Assembly: GCF_002733835.1 (NCBI RefSeq)
Contig: NZ_NVWY01000044.1
Span: forward strand, 1-35,625
Length of the DNA stretch: 35,625 nt
Reading direction: 5' to 3'
From: Alcanivorax sp.
GTDB lineage: Bacteria; Pseudomonadota; Gammaproteobacteria; Pseudomonadales; Alcanivoracaceae
Under the pieces are notes generated by a model. It was not told the origin of the DNA and searched no databases. It saw only the letters and a program-made list of their open reading frames with translations. The position numbers and the translations under genes were made by a program. Below are positions 32,433 to 35,625 of this stretch, one piece after another; position 1 is the stretch's first letter; every line of letters begins with the position of its first letter.

Positions 32433-35297
32433 CTACAGGTCGAACCAATGCTTCCAGATCGTTCGCACGCCTTCACGCAAATCGCGGAATTGAGTGTCGT
32501 CGACAATGGATTTCTCTTTGCGCAACGAGGCGCGATGAGCCGCGGACCGGTAAGCCAGGTAGGCTTCCCGCAGCAGGCCGGCATCCTGAGCCGACATAAT
32601 GTCCAATGCGGCCAGTGTTTCCAGCAAGCGCACATTATCGGTGAAGCGGGTGAGTTCACCGTGGGAGGAGGCCCATCTCAGAACCCCGTATTGCACCATA
32701 AATTCGATATCAACGATACCTCCCGGATCCTGCTTGAGGTGAAAAGTGTCCGGGCTTTTGTCGGCCAGGTGATCCACCATCTTGGTGCGCATGGCCAGCA
32801 CGTCCTCACGGAGTTTCTCCTGCGGACGCGAATCGCACAGCACCTGATGGCGAATATCGTTAAAGCGGTTACGGGCCCGGCTGCAGCCGGCGACCACTCG
32901 GGCGCGGACCAGCGCCTGATGCTCCCAGGTCCAGGCATCATTGCGCTGGTATTTTTCGAACGCATCCATGGAGCTCACCAGCAAACCGGCACTACCGGAC
33001 GGACGCAGGCGGGTATCCACCTCATAGAGCTGGCCGCTCATGGTACGCGTGCCGATGATATGCACGATGCGCTGCCCCAGGCGGGCATAGAACTGCTCAT
33101 TGGAAACGGATTTTTCCCCGTCAGTCATGCCACCGCTGGCCGCATCATGCAGGAACACCAGATCCAGATCGGAGTTATGACCCAGCTCGATCCCCCCCAG
33201 CTTGCCGTAACCCACCACCACAAAGTCCGGGCTACAGGGCTGACCGTCATCCCGCGACGGACGCCCATGACGCTCCACCATGGGCTCCCAGGCCAACATC
33301 ACCACCTGATTAAGAATGCTCTCGGCCAGCCAGGTCAGGTAATCGCTTACCTTCATCAATGGCAGCACTTCGGTCACTTCCGACGCCGCCACCCGCAGCA
33401 GATGCGCCTGCTTGAAATTACGCAGCACCTCCATCTGCTGTTCCAGGTCGTCTTCCGCTACTCGCAACAATTGCTGACGCAGCTCGTCATCCAGCTCTGC
33501 CCGCTCCGGAGGCGAGTAGAGGGTGCGCACATCAAGGAGCTCATCCAGCAATACCGGGTGGCGAGTGAGCCGCTCGGCAATCCAGGGGCTGGCGCCAGAC
33601 AGCTTCACCAGCTGCGTCAGTGCACTGGGGTTTTCCACCAGCAGCGCGATGTAGGCACTGCGGCGCAGCACCGCTTCCACGAAGGCAATCAAGCGCGTGG
33701 CGGTGGTTTCCCCATGGCCTTGATAACCCAGCGCTTCGAGCATCAAAGGCATCAACCGGTCCAGCCGTTCACGGCTGATGGCTTGCATATTCTCCACCGC
33801 CCGGCTGTCGCGAAAATCACTCAACCTGCCGTAGACGGCTTCTGCGTCCTGAACGCCAATGGCATTGAGCTGGGCCGCAGCAGCGTCGTCATCCAGCTGG
33901 CCCAACCACAAATCCAGTAATTCCTGGTCCGCCCCCTGGGCGGCATCGGTTTCCTGTTCCGGGTCAGCGATCACCTGGCTGAAATGATGACGCACACTTT
34001 CCCGGTAGCGGCGCAGCTTGCGCTCAAAGGCAGCCCGGGCGGAAAAGCCCATGGCAAACGTCAGTCGCTGCCAGCCCAGTTCGTCATCCGGCAGGCGCTG
34101 GGTCTGCTTATCCGCCACCGCCTGCAAGCGATGCTCCACATCCCGCAGGAACAGGTAGGCTTCGGTGAGCTCGTCGGCCACATCCTCGGGCAGCAACTCA
34201 AGCGCCACCAGTTGCGGCAGCACCTTGATCAGGTTTGGCTCACGCAGGGCCGGCAGCTGGCCACCCCGGATCAACTGGAAAGCCTGCACAATAAATTCCA
34301 CTTCACGAATGCCACCGGCGCCCAGCTTCACATCGGCCTGCATGCCCTTGCGATTCACTTCCCGCTCGATCAGGGACTTCATTTCCCGTAGGGACTGGAA
34401 GGCGCCGTAATCGATATAGCGGCGATAGACGAAGGGATTCAGGCGCTTGATCAGGCGATTACCGGCCTGCAGGTCGCCAGCCATGGGACGCATCTTGATC
34501 AGCGCATAGCGCTCCCATTCGCGACCCTGGGTCTCGTAGTAACCCTCCATGGCATCAAAGCCAATGGCCAGCACACCACTCTTGCCCCAGGGGCGCAGGC
34601 GCATATCCACTCGGAACACAAAACCGTCAGCGGTGGTCTGATCCAGCGCCTTGATCAGCTGCTGGCCCAGGCGCACAAAGAACTGATGGTGGGTCAGGGC
34701 GCGGCGTTCGCCTTCAATTTCGCCCTCGTGCTCATAGGCAAAGATCAGGTCGATGTCGGAAGACAGGTTCAGTTCATGGGCCCCCAGCTTGCCCATGGCC
34801 AGCACCACCAACCTGACCGGGTTACCGTCCGGGCCCAGCGGTGTACCACTGCGCTCACAGGCCCAGCCGTAGAGCACCGACAGCGCCTCGTCGATAAGGG
34901 TATCCGCCAGCAACGACAGGTCCGCCACGGCACTGTGGTAATCGCCGATCCGGGCCAGATCCCGCCAGACAATGCGCACCATATGGCGATGGCGCAGACG
35001 GCGCAGCGCCCGCTTGAGGTCATCCTCGCTGTCGCATTGCGCCAGCAAGGCACGGATTTCCTCTTTCAGGGACGCCGCCGCCAGCGCCTGGCTCAGGTCA
35101 CTGGCCAGCAGCCACTCCCCCAACCCCGGATCGCGCTGAAACTGGGCCGCCACGTAGTCAGAGCCCGCCCATACACGGGGCAAGTCAGCCAACAGGTCGT
35201 CAGGGATACGGTGGCCGGATTCGACAAAGTGCTGCCAGTGCTGGCTGACCAGCACCGACAGTTCATCCGGCAGGGAGTGATATTGGGGTTCATTCAT
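32433..35297 (-). CDS. glnE: Bifunctional glutamine synthetase adenylyltransferase/adenylyl-removing enzyme GlnE
   Basis: GlnE adenylylates and deadenylylates glutamine synthetase according to nitrogen status. The 954-residue product has the usual duplicated layout. The N-terminal nucleotidyltransferase (adenylyl removase) has LGAHELNLSSDIDLIF with Asp181/Asp183. The C-terminal one (adenylyltransferase) has LGGIELGHNSDLDLVFLHD with Asp710/Asp712. Each is followed by a helical PII-uridylyltransferase-like region, for example KLGAGGIREVEFIVQ and KQDPGGIVDIEFMVQ. No truncation is seen. Upstream lies a 103-bp gap with repeats and then the PilB-like gene. Confidence 0.97.
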   Translation of the reverse strand: MNEPQYHSLPDELSVLVSQHWQHFVESGHRIPDDLLADLPRVWAGSDYVAAQFQRDPGLGEWLLASDLSQALAAASLKEEIRALLAQCDSEDDLKRALRRLRHRHMVRIVWRDLARIGDYHSAVADLSLLADTLIDEALSVLYGWACERSGTPLGPDGNPVRLVVLAMGKLGAHELNLSSDIDLIFAYEHEGEIEGERRALTHHQFFVRLGQQLIKALDQTTADGFVFRVDMRLRPWGKSGVLAIGFDAMEGYYETQGREWERYALIKMRPMAGDLQAGNRLIKRLNPFVYRRYIDYGAFQSLREMKSLIEREVNRKGMQADVKLGAGGIREVEFIVQAFQLIRGGQLPALREPNLIKVLPQLVALELLPEDVADELTEAYLFLRDVEHRLQAVADKQTQRLPDDELGWQRLTFAMGFSARAAFERKLRRYRESVRHHFSQVIADPEQETDAAQGADQELLDLWLGQLDDDAAAAQLNAIGVQDAEAVYGRLSDFRDSRAVENMQAISRERLDRLMPLMLEALGYQGHGETTATRLIAFVEAVLRRSAYIALLVENPSALTQLVKLSGASPWIAERLTRHPVLLDELLDVRTLYSPPERAELDDELRQQLLRVAEDDLEQQMEVLRNFKQAHLLRVAASEVTEVLPLMKVSDYLTWLAESILNQVVMLAWEPMVERHGRPSRDDGQPCSPDFVVVGYGKLGGIELGHNSDLDLVFLHDAASGGMTDGEKSVSNEQFYARLGQRIVHIIGTRTMSGQLYEVDTRLRPSGSAGLLVSSMDAFEKYQRNDAWTWEHQALVRARVVAGCSRARNRFNDIRHQVLCDSRPQEKLREDVLAMRTKMVDHLADKSPDTFHLKQDPGGIVDIEFMVQYGVLRWASSHGELTRFTDNVRLLETLAALDIMSAQDAGLLREAYLAYRSAAHRASLRKEKSIVDDTQFRDLREGVRTIWKHWFDL

Positions 35298-35340
35298 GGG
35301 CGGCTATTGTCGTACGGCGAAGGGAAAGCTACAAGCAAAA

Positions 35341-35387
35341 CGCCTGACGCCTGACGAAGGCCGGAGTTTCGGCGTCACGCCTCCGGC
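35341..35387. repeat. Tandem heptamer and inverted repeat between glnE and the PilB-like gene
   Basis: CGCCTGA occurs twice in tandem (35341-35354). It is followed by an inverted repeat GCCGGAG (35360-35366) / CTCCGGC (35381-35387) that encloses a smaller GGCG-TCA-CGCC hairpin (35371-35381). On the minus strand it begins 13 bases after the stop of the ATPase gene, and a TTTT follows the repeats, so it may form that transcript's 3' end. Confidence 0.45.
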
Positions 35388-35400
35388 ATCCGGCGTGCAT

Positions 35401-35625
35401 TCACCCCAGCAGGATATCCTGGGATGGCGTCACCCGCATGACCTCTTCAATGGTGGTCAGCCCTTTGGCCACCTTCATGGCACCACTGATACGCAAGGGC
35501 TTCATGCCCGACTTCAGCGATGCACGAGTGATCGTTTCCAGATCTGCCCCCCGGGTGATGTGGTTTTTCAGGGTGGTACGTAGCGGCATGGTTTCATATA
35601 CCCCCATACGCCCCCGATACCCCGT
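35401..35625 (-). CDS. PilB/GspE-type secretion ATPase, C-terminal fragment (cut by window edge)
   Basis: The minus-strand frame is open to the window edge and covers the last 74 codons of a longer gene. It starts TGYRGRMGVYETMPL, the segment after the tetracysteine zinc motif in GspE/PilB ATPases, and continues through ASLKSGMKPLRISGAMKV and GLTTIEEVMRVTP, the conserved C-terminus of this superfamily. These hexameric ATPases power type II secretion or type IV pilus assembly. Which of the two cannot be told from the fragment. An ATG at 35607 is internal, not the start. Confidence 0.85.
   Translation of the reverse strand, partial: TGYRGRMGVYETMPLRTTLKNHITRGADLETITRASLKSGMKPLRISGAMKVAKGLTTIEEVMRVTPSQDILLG

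Noticed and set aside
32448..33920. 490-codon open frame on the plus strand opposite glnE
   Set aside because: It is rich in His, Gln and Arg, typical of an antisense reading of a GC-rich gene. GlnE motifs on the other strand are complete.

Overview
The window is a contiguous piece of a gammaproteobacterial chromosome, moderately GC-rich and densely coded, holding mostly housekeeping genes. Gene order matches what I know of Pseudomonas and its marine relatives: trmL/secB/grxC/yibN, envC-ctpA-yibQ, hisBHAF, asmA-mutY-yggX, and glnE-ilvE-waaF-waaC-waaG-waaP. Together with a Baeyer-Villiger type monooxygenase beside an AraC-family regulator, this suggests an Alcanivorax-like or other Oceanospirillales/Pseudomonadales bacterium. 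The genus is an inference. I see no phage, insertion sequence, CRISPR array, rRNA or clear pseudogene.

Layout. 1-2 kb: trmL (+) faces yibN-grxC-secB (-), with a long palindromic terminator between them. 2-5.4 kb: envC, ctpA and yibQ (+), a cell-division and envelope set; the gpmI gene that often precedes envC is absent. 5.4-9.3 kb: a bile-acid:Na+ symporter family transporter and the histidine genes hisB-hisH-hisA-hisF, all (-). 9.4-11.7 kb: a small GNAT protein (+) and an orphan 7TM sensor histidine kinase (-). 11.8-15.5 kb: asmA, mutY and yggX (+). 15.56 kb: tRNA-Phe with a good promoter and terminator. 15.7-19.2 kb: an M48 lipoprotein protease, a flavin monooxygenase (-) and its divergent AraC-type regulator (+).

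19.3-31.5 kb is a lipopolysaccharide core/lipid A region. hldE makes ADP-heptose, divergent from an O-antigen ligase/polymerase-like protein and an LpxL-type acyltransferase. From the right, glnE, ilvE, waaF, a WaaP/InaA-like kinase, waaC, waaG, waaP, a GT2 glycosyltransferase, a tandem two-kinase-domain protein and a GT-C membrane glycosyltransferase all run on the minus strand. Their gaps are tiny and several junctions are ATGA overlaps, so they probably form one long transcript. Four kinase-like domains in three proteins suggest a heavily phosphorylated inner core. One of them has Asn in place of the catalytic Asp. The right edge cuts a PilB/GspE-type secretion ATPase.

The most unusual structures are short repeats placed exactly on stop codons. 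One family sits at the ends of trmL, secB and hisH, and a REP-like palindrome sits at the end of the AraC gene. The tandem kinase and the Asp-to-Asn kinase in the LPS operon are also unusual. I did not find a clearly new multi-gene system.
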